Origin: Reyranella sp. | GTDB taxonomy: Bacteria; Pseudomonadota; Alphaproteobacteria; Reyranellales; Reyranellaceae | Direction of reading: 5' to 3' | DNA: 64,000 nt | Assembly: GCF_017305915.1 (NCBI RefSeq) | Contig: NZ_JAFKJN010000020.1 | Location: forward strand, 1-64,000 | Shown: piece after piece, positions 44,475-52,615 of the stretch | Numbering within the stretch: position 1 is the first letter of the stretch | How the letters are laid out: each line of letters starts with the position of its first letter | Made by a program: the position numbers and the translations under genes | Notes under the pieces: model-generated | The model's database searches: none | What the model saw: the letters and a program-made list of their open reading frames with translations, nothing else | What the model was told of the DNA's origin: nothing

Positions 44475-44588
44475 CCGTCGTCCCGACCGAAGCCTCGCGG
44501 AGCGAGGTGTAGTGGAGGGACCTTTTCGGAATGCTTAGGCTGACGGAAGAGGTCCCTCGGCTACGCTGCGCTTCGCTCGGGACGACGG
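44475..44588. repeat. Palindromic repeat element downstream of tupA
   Basis: Outer arms CCGTCGTCCCGA (44475-44486) and TCGGGACGACGG (44577-44588) pair perfectly over 12 bp; inner arms GAGGGACC (44515-44522) and GGTCCCTC (44551-44558) over 8 bp. A further hairpin CCTCGC/GCGAGG sits at 44493-44507. It starts 3 bp after the tupA stop and shares GGTCCCTCG and CTCGGGA blocks with the element at 42211-42279. Confidence 0.8.
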
Positions 44589-44595
44589 GTAGCGC

Positions 44596-44757
44596 CTATT
44601 CCTTCCCGTCCTCGTCCGGCACGGTGCTGAGCTTGCGGTCTTCCCTCTTAATTGGCGCGGCCTCGACGAACGACACCGGGTCGCTGCCGGGGAAGCTGTC
44701 CTTCAGCGCCTTGTCGAGCTTGGCGTCGACCTCCGACTCGGCCTTTTTCTTCTTCGG
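44596..44757 (-). pseudogene. Small Lys-rich protein gene lacking a start codon
   Basis: The minus-strand frame reads PKKKKAESEVDAKLDKAL, then KDSFPGSDPVSFVEAAPIK and ends VPDEDGKE with a TAG at 44598-44596. The DKALKDSFPGSDPVS segment looks like a family of short alphaproteobacterial proteins. No ATG, GTG or TTG begins it: a TAG at 44760-44758 lies just upstream, and the frame before that (PAARRPA) keeps the expected basic texture. A Lys-to-stop change of AAG to TAG would explain this. Either a broken gene or a sequence error. Confidence 0.4.
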
Positions 44758-44859
44758 CTATGCCGGCCGCCTGGCCGCAGGCGTCGGACCGCACCGATCG
44801 TGACCCCTATCGCAGTAGCTGCCGATAGGCGGAGGGGGCCCGAGAGGGCCTCGCTGCTT

Positions 44860-45837
44860 CTATTCCACGCTGACCTTCGCCATGGTCGCGACGTCCTTCC
44901 AGGTCGCGACGTCCTTCTTCAGGAAGGCCGCGAACTCGGCCTGCGTGCCGCCGACCGGCGACATCGCCTGCTTGTTCAGGAGGTCGACGATCTCCGGATT
45001 CTTGAGCGCCTTGACGATCTCGGTATTGAGCTTGTCGATGATTTCTTGCGGCGTCTTCGCGGGCGCGAAGATGCCGTGCCACGCCACCGCCTCGACGCCG
45101 GGATAGCCGCTCTCGGCCATGGTCGGCACCGTCGGCTGGACCGGCGAGCGCTGCGGGCTCGACACCGCGAGCGCGCGAAGGCTGCCCGAGTTGACGTGCG
45201 GCAGCACGCTCACCGGATCGCCGAACACCATGGTGACGTTGTTGGCGACGCAGTCCGCGACCGCCAGCGCCGTGCCGCGATAGGGGATGTGGGTCATCTT
45301 CACGCCGGCCTTGTCGCAGAACAGCTCGGCCATCAGTTGGTTGGCGGCGCCGACGCCGGTGGTGCCGTAGTTGAAGCCGCCGGCCTTCTCCTTGGCCAGC
45401 GCCACGAACGCCGCAAGGTCCTTGGCAGCCGTCTTGCCGTTGATCACCAGCACGTAGGGATAGGAGTTGGTCATGCTGATCGGCACGAGCTCCTTGACCG
45501 GATCGTAGGGCAGGGTCTTGTAGACCGCCGGATTGATCGAGATCGGGCCCGACTGGCCGAGCAGCAGCGTGTAGCCGTCGGGCGCCGCCTTGGCGACCAG
45601 GTCGGTGCCGACGATCGAGCCCGCGCCGCCCTTGTTCTCGACCACGATCGACTGGCCCATGCTGTCGCCCGCCAGCTTGGCGATGATGCGCGCCACCGCG
45701 TCGGCGCCGCCGCCCGGCGCGTACGGGACGATCAGGCGAATCGGCCGCGTCGGATAGTCGGCGGCGAGCGCCGTGCGCGCGGCCAGCGGCGCCGCGAGCG
45801 CGCCGAGCAGAGCGGTACGTCTGCGAATCGACATCAT
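44860..45837 (-). CDS. Tripartite tricarboxylate transporter substrate-binding protein (Bug family)
   Basis: 325 aa. The export signal (RRRTALLGALAAPLAARTALA) is Tat-like. Bug-family blocks are YPTRPIRLIVPYAPGGGADA, VVENKGGAGSIVGTD, and HIPYRGTALAVADCVANN. It captures a carboxylate or similar anion in the periplasm. No TctA or TctB membrane gene is near, which is usual for this expanded family. Start ATG 45837 overlaps the stop of the PhyH gene (ATGA), so the two are linked. Confidence 0.9.
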   Translation of the reverse strand: MMSIRRRTALLGALAAPLAARTALAADYPTRPIRLIVPYAPGGGADAVARIIAKLAGDSMGQSIVVENKGGAGSIVGTDLVAKAAPDGYTLLLGQSGPISINPAVYKTLPYDPVKELVPISMTNSYPYVLVINGKTAAKDLAAFVALAKEKAGGFNYGTTGVGAANQLMAELFCDKAGVKMTHIPYRGTALAVADCVANNVTMVFGDPVSVLPHVNSGSLRALAVSSPQRSPVQPTVPTMAESGYPGVEAVAWHGIFAPAKTPQEIIDKLNTEIVKALKNPEIVDLLNKQAMSPVGGTQAEFAAFLKKDVATWKDVATMAKVSVE

Positions 45838-46679
45838 GCGAACTCTTCCTCGTGACGTTTGACCTGCTCGCGATAATTCTCGGCGTAGCAGTTGTAGATA
45901 TGGTCGTGCACCGCGAGCTCCGTCTCGCCGAGTTCCTTGACCGGCGGCTGATAGAGATCGAAATGCCCGTATCTGTCGGTGCCGCGCACCAGCATCGCCG
46001 GCATGCGCTTCGCCCCGGTCGTGCGTACATGCGCCGGGATGTAGTTGATGCCGAGTCCGACCCGGCGATGCGGCGTGTTGTTGGGCGCCGAGCGGTGCAC
46101 GCAAAGCGTATGATGCAGCGAGAACTGGCCGGCCCTGAGCGGCATCGCGCGCACGTCTGAATCGTCGAGCGGCTCGGTGATGGTCTGGCCGGTGCGGTTG
46201 ATGCTGTTGGCGAGCTTCTTCGGGACATGCCGCATCTGGCGCGGCTTGCCGTGGGCCGACAGCACCTCGATGCAGCCGGCGTCCTGGCTGGCGTCGGTCA
46301 GCGCCACCCAGGCCGTCACCTGCTCGTCGGGAGCGAGGCCGAAGTAGGTCGAATCCTGGTGCCAGGCGGCGAAGGTCGGCGAGTTGGCCTCCTTGATGAA
46401 GAAGGTGCTGGTCCACACCAGGATGTCCGGCCCGATCAAACTCTCGACCACGTCGAGGATCTTCGGGTTGCGCACCAGATCGGCGTAGAACGGCAGGCAG
46501 GCATGGGTGAGCGAGCGCCAGTGCATGTCGGCCTTCGGGACGGGTGAGCCGATGAAGGTCTCGAAGCGCTGCAGGCCGGCGAGGCACGAAGCCGTCTCCT
46601 CGGGCGAGAGCACCGGGAAGGGCGAGAGGAAGCCGTCGTAGCGATAGGAGTCGACCTGCTCCTGGGTCAGGGCCTTCAT
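45834..46679 (-). CDS. Phytanoyl-CoA dioxygenase (PhyH)-family oxygenase
   Basis: 281 aa. Iron ligands are His and Asp in AAWHQDSTYFG and the distal His in LCVHRSAPNNTPHRR, where the Arg binds 2-oxoglutarate. LTQEQVDSYRYDGFLSPFPV at the N-terminus is typical. It should hydroxylate an organic acid or acyl compound. It lies between an acyl-CoA dehydrogenase gene and a tricarboxylate-binding protein gene, so a catabolic pathway for an imported acid is likely. Only about 15% resemblance to the paralogue at 16399 by eye. Confidence 0.85.
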   Translation of the reverse strand: MKALTQEQVDSYRYDGFLSPFPVLSPEETASCLAGLQRFETFIGSPVPKADMHWRSLTHACLPFYADLVRNPKILDVVESLIGPDILVWTSTFFIKEANSPTFAAWHQDSTYFGLAPDEQVTAWVALTDASQDAGCIEVLSAHGKPRQMRHVPKKLANSINRTGQTITEPLDDSDVRAMPLRAGQFSLHHTLCVHRSAPNNTPHRRVGLGINYIPAHVRTTGAKRMPAMLVRGTDRYGHFDLYQPPVKELGETELAVHDHIYNCYAENYREQVKRHEEEFA

Positions 46680-46689
46680 CGCTTCCTCC

Positions 46690-47829
46690 CTATCGTCCTG
46701 CCGCGAGCTCGCGCGAGATCAGGATCTTCTGCACGTCGTTGGTCCCGTCATAGATCTGGAAGACGCGAGCGTCGCGATAATACTTCTCGACCGGGAAGTC
46801 GGCGACGTAGCCGTAGCCGCCATGGACCTGAATAGCCGCCGAGCAGACGCGCTCGCTCATCTGTGAGGCGTAGAGCTTGGCCATCGAGGCCTCCTTCACG
46901 CAGCGAACCCCCGCTGATTTGAGCCGCGCCACGTGATGGCACATCTGCCGTGCCACCTCGATCTCGGTCGCCATGTCGGCCAGCCGGAAGGCAACCGCCT
47001 GATGCTCGAGGATCGGCTTGCCGAAGGCCTGCCGCTCGCGCGCATAAGCGAGCGCCGCGTCGCGCGCCGCGCGCGCCACGCCGATCGCCTGCGCCGCGGC
47101 GGCCACCCGAGTGCTGTCCATGGCGGCGAGCGCGATGCGCAGGCCATCGCCCGGCCGGCCGAGCAGGTCGGCCACCGGCACCTCGAGGTCCTCGAGCGCA
47201 ATCTGGCAGGTGTCGTTGCTGCGATGGCCGAGCTTGGTCTCCTCGCGGACCACGCGATAGCCTGGCTTGTCGGTGCGGGTGAGGAAGGCCGACAGGCCTC
47301 GCTTGCCGGCGGCGGGATCGCTGACGGCGAAGATCACCGCGTAGCCGGCCGAGCGGCCCGAGGTGATGAAGCTCTTGGCGCCGTTCAGGACATAGGTGTC
47401 GCCGTGGCACACGGCGCGGGTGCGCATCGCGGCGGCGTCGGAGCCGGTGTGCGGCTCGGTCATCAGCAGGCAGCCCAGCGCCTCGCCGCTGGAAACGGGA
47501 CGCAGGAAGCGCGCCTTCTGCTCCGGCGTGCCCGAATCGCGGACCTTGGCGCCGAAGCTGTTGGTGGCGTTGACCATGTTGCAGATGCCGGCATCGCCAT
47601 AGGCGAGCTCCTCGGTCATCAGCATGTAGGCGAGGAAATCGCCGCCGCCGCCGCCCCACTCGACCGGCGCGCAGACGCCGAACAGACCGAGCGCGCCGAG
47701 CTTCATCACCGTGTCGATCGGCACGCGCGCCTCGCGATCCCACTCCGCGGCGTAGGGGATTACTTCGCGCTGCACAAAGGCGCGCGTGGTGTCGCGAATG
47801 GCGATCTGTTCGTCGGTGAACGTCGTCAT
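46690..47829 (-). CDS. Acyl-CoA dehydrogenase
   Basis: 379 aa from ATG 47829. FAD and substrate motifs LLMTEPHTGSDAAAMRTRA and NGAKSFITSGRSAGYAVIF are present, as is QVHGGYGYVADFPVEKYYRD. The catalytic base position, normally Glu in YEGT, is Asp361 (QIYDGTNDVQ). It introduces a double bond into an acyl-CoA. First gene of the ACAD-PhyH-Bug operon. Substrate unknown; the Asp may limit or retune activity. Confidence 0.9.
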   Translation of the reverse strand: MTTFTDEQIAIRDTTRAFVQREVIPYAAEWDREARVPIDTVMKLGALGLFGVCAPVEWGGGGGDFLAYMLMTEELAYGDAGICNMVNATNSFGAKVRDSGTPEQKARFLRPVSSGEALGCLLMTEPHTGSDAAAMRTRAVCHGDTYVLNGAKSFITSGRSAGYAVIFAVSDPAAGKRGLSAFLTRTDKPGYRVVREETKLGHRSNDTCQIALEDLEVPVADLLGRPGDGLRIALAAMDSTRVAAAAQAIGVARAARDAALAYARERQAFGKPILEHQAVAFRLADMATEIEVARQMCHHVARLKSAGVRCVKEASMAKLYASQMSERVCSAAIQVHGGYGYVADFPVEKYYRDARVFQIYDGTNDVQKILISRELAAGR

Positions 47830-47914
47830 ACGGTGCGAAGCATACACCGATGCATGGCTCTTGCGGCGCATTTGCACGCCGTTCGCCTTGCGGCTGGGCT
47901 ATAAAGCGGGCGCC

Positions 47915-49132
47915 ATGACTGCCGCCATTGTACCAGTGCGTCGCGACCTGCGTGTCATCAGCCTGATCGGCGTTGCCCACGGTTCGAGTCACTACTACCA
48001 GCTCGCCTTCGTCACGATGCTGCTGATCGTGCGCGAGCGCGTCGGCCTCAGCTTCGAGCAGGTCGGCTTCCTCGGTGCGCTGTTCTACGCCGTGTCGGGC
48101 TTCGGCCAGACCGCGGCGGGCTTCGCCGTCGACCGCTTCGGCGCGCGGCCGATCCTGGCGGGTGGCCTGCTCGCGCTGGGCTGCGCCATGGGCTTCATGG
48201 CCGTGGCGCATTCCTTCGGGCACTTCGCGGCGATCGCGGTGCTGGGCGGGCTCGGCAACGCGGTGTTCCATCCAGCCGACTTCGCGATCCTCAACGCCTC
48301 GGTCGATTCCCGGCGGCTCGGCCGCGCCTTCAGCATCCACGGTCTGGGCGGCTCGCTGGGCTGGGCCGGCGGTCCAGCGATGTACTTCCTCGACGGCGCC
48401 GTCGGCGACGTCAACGCAGCGCTGATCGGCGCCATCCCGGGCCTCGTGCTGTCAGTGCTGGTCTTCGCGCATCGCACCGACCTCGTGGACCATCGCATCA
48501 AGGCGCGCGCCAGCACCGCGTCGCAGCCTTCGCCATGGTCGCTGTTCCTGCATCCCACGATCCTGCTCTGCCTGGCGTTCTTCGCCCTGGTCGCGGCCAA
48601 CACCGTGGGCATCCAGCAGTTCGCCGTGCCGGCATTCCGCGCCATGTTCGGCGTCAGCCAGAGCTACGCCGCGTTCTGCCTGATTGTATTCGTGCTCGGC
48701 TCGGCGAGCGGCATGCTGCTGGGTGGATGGCTGGCCGACCGCATGCGCCACCACGAGCGGGTGGCGGCGACCGGCCTGCTGGTGGCCGCGGCCTTCACGC
48801 TGCCGATCGCGATGCAGAGCGTGTCGCCGATCGTGCTGCCGTTCCTGCTCTACGCCGCGGGCTTCGCCGGGGGCACAACCAATCCCTCGCGCGACATGAT
48901 CGTGCGCCAGGTCACGCCATCCGGCGCCTCGGGCAAGGTCTACGGCTTCGTCTATTCCGGCCTCGACATCGGTTCGTTCCTGGCGCCGCTGATCTTTGGC
49001 CAGGTGATGAATTCCGGCCTGCCGACCTGGATGTTCTGGATCACCATCGGCCTCTATCTCTTCAACGCCGCCCTGGTGACGGTGATCCGCCAGACCACGA
49101 CCCCGCGCGCCGTGCCGGCCGCCGCCGAGTAG
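47915..49132 (+). CDS. MFS transporter
   Basis: 405 aa with 12 hydrophobic segments. ISLIGVAHGSSHYYQLAFVT at helix 1 and the loop FAVDRFGARPILAGGLLALG (the MFS motif A region) are characteristic; GGWLADRMRHHERVAATG repeats the motif in the second half. Start ATG 47915. Substrate unknown. It is divergent from the acyl-CoA dehydrogenase operon, which fits uptake of a carboxylate, and adjoins the convergent ABC-F gene with no gap. Confidence 0.87.
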   Translation: MTAAIVPVRRDLRVISLIGVAHGSSHYYQLAFVTMLLIVRERVGLSFEQVGFLGALFYAVSGFGQTAAGFAVDRFGARPILAGGLLALGCAMGFMAVAHSFGHFAAIAVLGGLGNAVFHPADFAILNASVDSRRLGRAFSIHGLGGSLGWAGGPAMYFLDGAVGDVNAALIGAIPGLVLSVLVFAHRTDLVDHRIKARASTASQPSPWSLFLHPTILLCLAFFALVAANTVGIQQFAVPAFRAMFGVSQSYAAFCLIVFVLGSASGMLLGGWLADRMRHHERVAATGLLVAAAFTLPIAMQSVSPIVLPFLLYAAGFAGGTTNPSRDMIVRQVTPSGASGKVYGFVYSGLDIGSFLAPLIFGQVMNSGLPTWMFWITIGLYLFNAALVTVIRQTTTPRAVPAAAE

Positions 49133-51010
49133 CTACGCCGCCTCGTAGGCTTCCTGCGCGACCAGCCAGTCGTGCTCGGCGTGGGCGAGGTCGCGCTCCA
49201 GCCGCTGCTTTTCCTTCTGCAGCTCGGTCGCCACGGTCGGCGGGCCTGAATAGGTCGTCGGGTCGGCCAGCCTGGCCTCGATCTCGCCGCGCTTCTTGTT
49301 GAGGTCGGCGAGCGCCTTCTCGGCTTGCTCGATGGCGCGCTTGAGACGGCCGCGCTTGGGCTTGTCGGCCGCGGCGGCGATAACCGGCGCCGGGGCGGGC
49401 GTCTTCTCCTTCTTGGGCTTGTCTTTCTTCGCCGGCCGGCCGCTGCGCTCGCGCAGCAGCTTCGCCTGGTAGTCGTCGATGTCGCCCTCGAACGGCGTCA
49501 CCGCGCCGCCCGCCACCACCCAGAGCTGGTCGGCGACCATCTTCACCAGGTGGGTGTCGTGGCTCACCAGCACGACTGCGCCGTCATAGTCGTTGATCGC
49601 GTCGACCAGCGAGGCGCGGGCGTCCATGTCGAGATGGTTGGTCGGCTCGTCGAGCAGCAGCAGGTGTGGCGCGCTGCGGGTCGCCAGCGCCAGCAGGAGC
49701 CGGGTCTTCTCGCCGCCCGACATCAACCCGACCTTGAGGTCGCCGCGCTCGCGGGTGAAGCCGAAGCGGCCGAGCTGGGCGCGCACCTTGTGCTCCGCCA
49801 CACCGGGACCGAGGGCGCGGTTCATGTGCTCGAACGGCGTGCCCTCGTAGTCGAGGCTCTCCTCCTGGTCTTGCGAGAAGTAGCCGATGCGCAGCTTCGA
49901 GCTGCGCTTCACCTTGCCCTCGCGCGGGCTGAGCTTGTCCGACAGCAGGCGGATGAAGGTCGACTTGCCGTTGCCGTTCTGGCCGAGCAGCGCGATGCGG
50001 TCGTCCATGTCGAGGCGCAGGTCGAGCTTCTTCAGCACCAGCGGGCCCGTGTCGTAGCCCACGCTCACCTGGTCGATGGTCTCGATCGGCGAGGCGAGTT
50101 GCTCGGGCGAGGGGAAGCTGAGGTTGATGTGCTCCTCGACCGGCGGCGCCACGACCGCGCCCAGCTTCTCGATCATCTTCATGCGCGACTGCGCCTGGCG
50201 CGCCTTGGTGGCCTTGGCCTTGAAGCGGTCGACGAAGGCCTGCATGTGCTTGCGCTTGGCCTCGGTCTTGGCGCGCTGGGCCGCGTCGTTCTCCAGCCGC
50301 TCGGCGCGGGTGCGCTCGAAGGTGTCGTAGTTGCCGGTGTAGGTGACGAGCTTCTGCTGGTCGATGTGGATGATGTGGTCGCACACGTCGTTCAGGAGGT
50401 CGCGGTCGTGGCTGACCATCAGCACCGTGTGCCGGTATCGTTTCAGATGCTCGGTGAGCCAAAGCTGCGCCTCGAGGTCGAGATGGTTCGACGGCTCGTC
50501 GAGGATCAAGAGGTCGGGATCGCTGAACAGCGTGCCGGCGAGCGCGACGCGCATGCGCCAGCCGCCGGAGAACTCGCCGCACGGCCGCGCCTGCGCCGCG
50601 GTGTCGAAGCCCAGGCCGTTCAGGATGGCGGCGGCGCGCGCCGGCGCGGCCGCGGCGCCGATCTCGTCGAGCCGCATGTGGATCTCGGCGAGCCGGACGC
50701 CGTCGTGGCAGGTCTCGGCCTCGGCGAGCAGGGACGTGCGCTCGACGTCGGCCGCCAGCACCGCCTCGAGCACCGGGATGTCGCCGCCGGGCGGGTCCTG
50801 CGGCACCGAGCCGATGCGCATGCGGCCGGTCATGTTGATGTCGCCGCCGTCGGCCTCGTACTCGTGCTGGATCAGCTTGAGCAGGGTCGACTTGCCGGCG
50901 CCGTTGCGGCCGACCAGGCCGACCTTCCAGCCGTCGGAGATCGCCGCGCCGGCGCGGTCGAACAGCACCCGCTCGCCGTGGCGGAAGGAAAGGTCGGTGA
51001 CGTGGAGCAT
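49133..51010 (-). CDS. ABC-F family ATPase
   Basis: 625 aa. Two ATPase domains: Walker A VGRNGAGKST with signature FSGGWRMRVALAGTLF and Walker B LLILDEPSNHLD, then LGQNGNGKST with LMSGGEKTRLLLALA and LLLLDEPTNHLD. A linker of about 80 residues between them and a C-terminal coiled coil (RAIEQAEKALADLNKKRGEI) with a Lys/Pro-rich hinge complete a YheS/Uup-like layout. Such proteins act on the ribosome or DNA, not as transporters. Start ATG 51010. Confidence 0.9.
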   Translation of the reverse strand: MLHVTDLSFRHGERVLFDRAGAAISDGWKVGLVGRNGAGKSTLLKLIQHEYEADGGDINMTGRMRIGSVPQDPPGGDIPVLEAVLAADVERTSLLAEAETCHDGVRLAEIHMRLDEIGAAAAPARAAAILNGLGFDTAAQARPCGEFSGGWRMRVALAGTLFSDPDLLILDEPSNHLDLEAQLWLTEHLKRYRHTVLMVSHDRDLLNDVCDHIIHIDQQKLVTYTGNYDTFERTRAERLENDAAQRAKTEAKRKHMQAFVDRFKAKATKARQAQSRMKMIEKLGAVVAPPVEEHINLSFPSPEQLASPIETIDQVSVGYDTGPLVLKKLDLRLDMDDRIALLGQNGNGKSTFIRLLSDKLSPREGKVKRSSKLRIGYFSQDQEESLDYEGTPFEHMNRALGPGVAEHKVRAQLGRFGFTRERGDLKVGLMSGGEKTRLLLALATRSAPHLLLLDEPTNHLDMDARASLVDAINDYDGAVVLVSHDTHLVKMVADQLWVVAGGAVTPFEGDIDDYQAKLLRERSGRPAKKDKPKKEKTPAPAPVIAAAADKPKRGRLKRAIEQAEKALADLNKKRGEIEARLADPTTYSGPPTVATELQKEKQRLERDLAHAEHDWLVAQEAYEAA

Positions 51011-51110
51011 GAAGCGGGCGCGTGTAGCACGCGGAATGGGCGAAAACCAAGGCGAATGACCGCCTTGCCGGGCCGGAATGCCGCGTCTATAAGCGCGCGC
51101 CCGAAATCAT

Positions 51111-51240
51111 TCCTCCCCATTCATGTGGGGAGGTGTCGGCGTCAAACGCCGACGGAGGGGTCATGAGCCGCGATCCGTGCTGTGGCCCATGACCCCTCCG
51201 CCCGCGGTTACGCGGGCACCTCCCCCGATGACGGGGGAGG
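51111..51240. repeat. Cluster of five hairpins in the ndk leader
   Basis: Five perfect inverted repeats follow one another: CCTCCCC/GGGGAGG (51112-51133), GTCGGCGT/ACGCCGAC (51135-51153), GGAGGGGTCATG/CATGACCCCTCC (51154-51165 with 51188-51199), CCCGCG/CGCGGG (51201-51216) and CCTCCCCCG/CGGGGGAGG (51219-51240). Together they span 130 bp and end 20 bp before ndk. It looks like a dispersed palindromic element inserted ahead of the gene. Confidence 0.85.
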
Positions 51241-51260
51241 ATTTCTTCAAGAGGACCCGC

Positions 51261-51683
51261 ATGGCCGTCGAACGCACTTTCTCGATCATCAAGCCGGACG
51301 CGACGCGCCGGAACCTGACCGGCAAGATCAACGCCCGCTTCGAGGATGCCGGCCTGCGCATTGTTGCCCAGAAGCGCATCTGGATGACCCGCACCCAGGC
51401 CGAGGCGTTCTACGGCGTGCACAAGGAGCGGCCGTTCTTCGACGGGCTCTGCACGTTCATGACCTCGGGGCCGGTCGTGGTCCAGGTGCTGCAGGGCGAG
51501 GGCGCGATCGCCAGGAACCGCGAGATCATGGGCGCGACCAACCCGGCCAACGCCGCGGCGGGCACCATCCGCAAGGATTTCGCCGAGTCGATCGAGGCCA
51601 ACTCGGTGCACGGTTCGGATTCGCCGGAGAACGCGGCGATCGAGATCGGCTATTTCTTCGCGGGTAGCGAGGTCGTGGGATAA
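51261..51683 (+). CDS. ndk: Nucleoside diphosphate kinase
   Basis: 140 aa, usual length. ATG 51261 has AAGAGGA 6 nt upstream. ERTFSIIKPDATRRNLTGKI at the N-terminus, the catalytic His in NSVHGSDSPENA (about 117). It balances nucleoside triphosphates. Its transcript would begin with the hairpin cluster at 51111-51240 unless a promoter lies in the last 20 bp. Confidence 0.97.
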   Translation: MAVERTFSIIKPDATRRNLTGKINARFEDAGLRIVAQKRIWMTRTQAEAFYGVHKERPFFDGLCTFMTSGPVVVQVLQGEGAIARNREIMGATNPANAAAGTIRKDFAESIEANSVHGSDSPENAAIEIGYFFAGSEVVG

Positions 51684-51690
51684 TCGAATT

Positions 51691-51714
51691 CCTCTCCCCC
51701 GTTAGGGGGAGAGG
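51691..51714. terminator. Candidate bidirectional terminator hairpin
   Basis: CCTCTCCCCC (51691-51700) and GGGGGAGAGG (51705-51714) form a perfect 10-bp stem with a 4-nt loop between the convergent ends of ndk (51683) and the oxidase subunit gene (51723). No long T-run follows on either strand, so it may work with Rho or protect 3' ends. Confidence 0.5.
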
Positions 51715-51722
51715 AGAACGAG

Positions 51723-51926
51723 TCAGCTCAAGACAGCGAAGGCGATCAGCAGCGCGACGGTGCCGCCGATGCCGAGCAGCAGCGAGAGCAGGTGCACGCC
51801 GCCGATCAGGCCCAGCGCCATGCTCGACAGCAGCAGCACGATCCACAGGATCATGAACAGCACGAGCTTGTTGAAGCTGTTGTAGGTCGCGAGATGGGCG
51901 CGGTACTCGCCGCTATTGTCGGCCAT
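51723..51926 (-). CDS. aa3-type cytochrome c oxidase subunit IV
   Basis: 67 aa. A short soluble head (ADNSGEYRAHLATYNSFNKL) is followed by two membrane segments (VLFMILWIVLLLSSMALGLI and LLGIGGTVALLIAFAVLS). This matches the small alphaproteobacterial subunit IV that packs against cytochrome aa3 oxidase. No other oxidase gene is nearby, so it is encoded apart from the main cta genes, as in several relatives. Confidence 0.8.
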   Translation of the reverse strand: MADNSGEYRAHLATYNSFNKLVLFMILWIVLLLSSMALGLIGGVHLLSLLLGIGGTVALLIAFAVLS

Positions 51927-51963
51927 GGATTTCCCCGTAAATTGGTGCGGTTTCTATAGCGAA

Positions 51964-52614
51964 TTAAGGCTCGGGCGAGAAGAGCAGGGTGGCCCCCTGC
52001 GGCACCCCGGCCACCTCGGCCCGGCTGTCGCCGGGCGTGATGCGGCCCTCGGCGAACCAGCGCACGACCTGCGGATAGAGCCGATGCTCCTGGCGCAGGA
52101 TGCGCGCGGCCAGCGTATCGGCGGTGTCGCCCGCCAGCACCGGCACGACCGCCTGGGCGATGATCGGCCCGGAATCGAGGTCGGGTGTGACGAAATGCAC
52201 CGTGCAGCCGCTCACCCGCACGCCGGCGTCGAGCGCCTGCTGCTGGACGTGCAGCCCCTTGAAGGCCGGCAGCAGCGAGGGATGGATGTTGATGATCCGC
52301 CCCGCCCAATGCTGCGGGAACCACGGGCTCTGGATGCGCATGAAGCCCGCCAGCGCCACCAGCCCGACGCCGTGCTTCTCGAGCTCGGCCGAAACCGCGC
52401 GGTCGAAGGTCTCGCGGTCGGGATAGTCCTTGTGCGGGATCACCGCCGTCGCGATGCCGGCCTTTCGCGCGGTCTCGATACCCGCCGCCGAAGCGACGTT
52501 GCTGATCACACAGGCAATCTCGGCCGGGTAGGCGGGATCGCGGGCGGCCTCGATCAGCGCGGCCATGTTGGAGCCGCGGCCCGAGATCAGGACGCCGACT
52601 TTCAGCTTCGCCAC
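51964..52614 (-). CDS. purN: Phosphoribosylglycinamide formyltransferase
   Basis: 216 aa. VGVLISGRGSNMAALIEAA at the N-terminus, LAGFMRIQSPWF, the catalytic NIHPSLLPAFKGLHVQQQAL block with His and Asn, and VTPDLDSGPIIAQ with the catalytic Asp. It transfers formyl from 10-formyl-THF to GAR in purine synthesis. The start is 1 nt after the purM stop, so the two are cotranscribed. Confidence 0.97.
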   Translation of the reverse strand: MAKLKVGVLISGRGSNMAALIEAARDPAYPAEIACVISNVASAAGIETARKAGIATAVIPHKDYPDRETFDRAVSAELEKHGVGLVALAGFMRIQSPWFPQHWAGRIINIHPSLLPAFKGLHVQQQALDAGVRVSGCTVHFVTPDLDSGPIIAQAVVPVLAGDTADTLAARILRQEHRLYPQVVRWFAEGRITPGDSRAEVAGVPQGATLLFSPEP

Positions 52615-52615
52615 G

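Larger units (their letters stand above)
44473..44859. other. 387-bp region after tupA: repeat plus decayed small gene
   Basis: The first 115 bp are the palindromic repeat element. A minus-strand frame with protein-like texture (44596-44757) follows. The remaining 100 bp before the tricarboxylate-binding gene show nothing I can name. Confidence 0.6.

Noticed and set aside
44531..44803. Plus-strand frame of 90 codons after tupA
   Set aside because: Covers the repeat element and the complement of the small Lys-rich frame; no coding texture.
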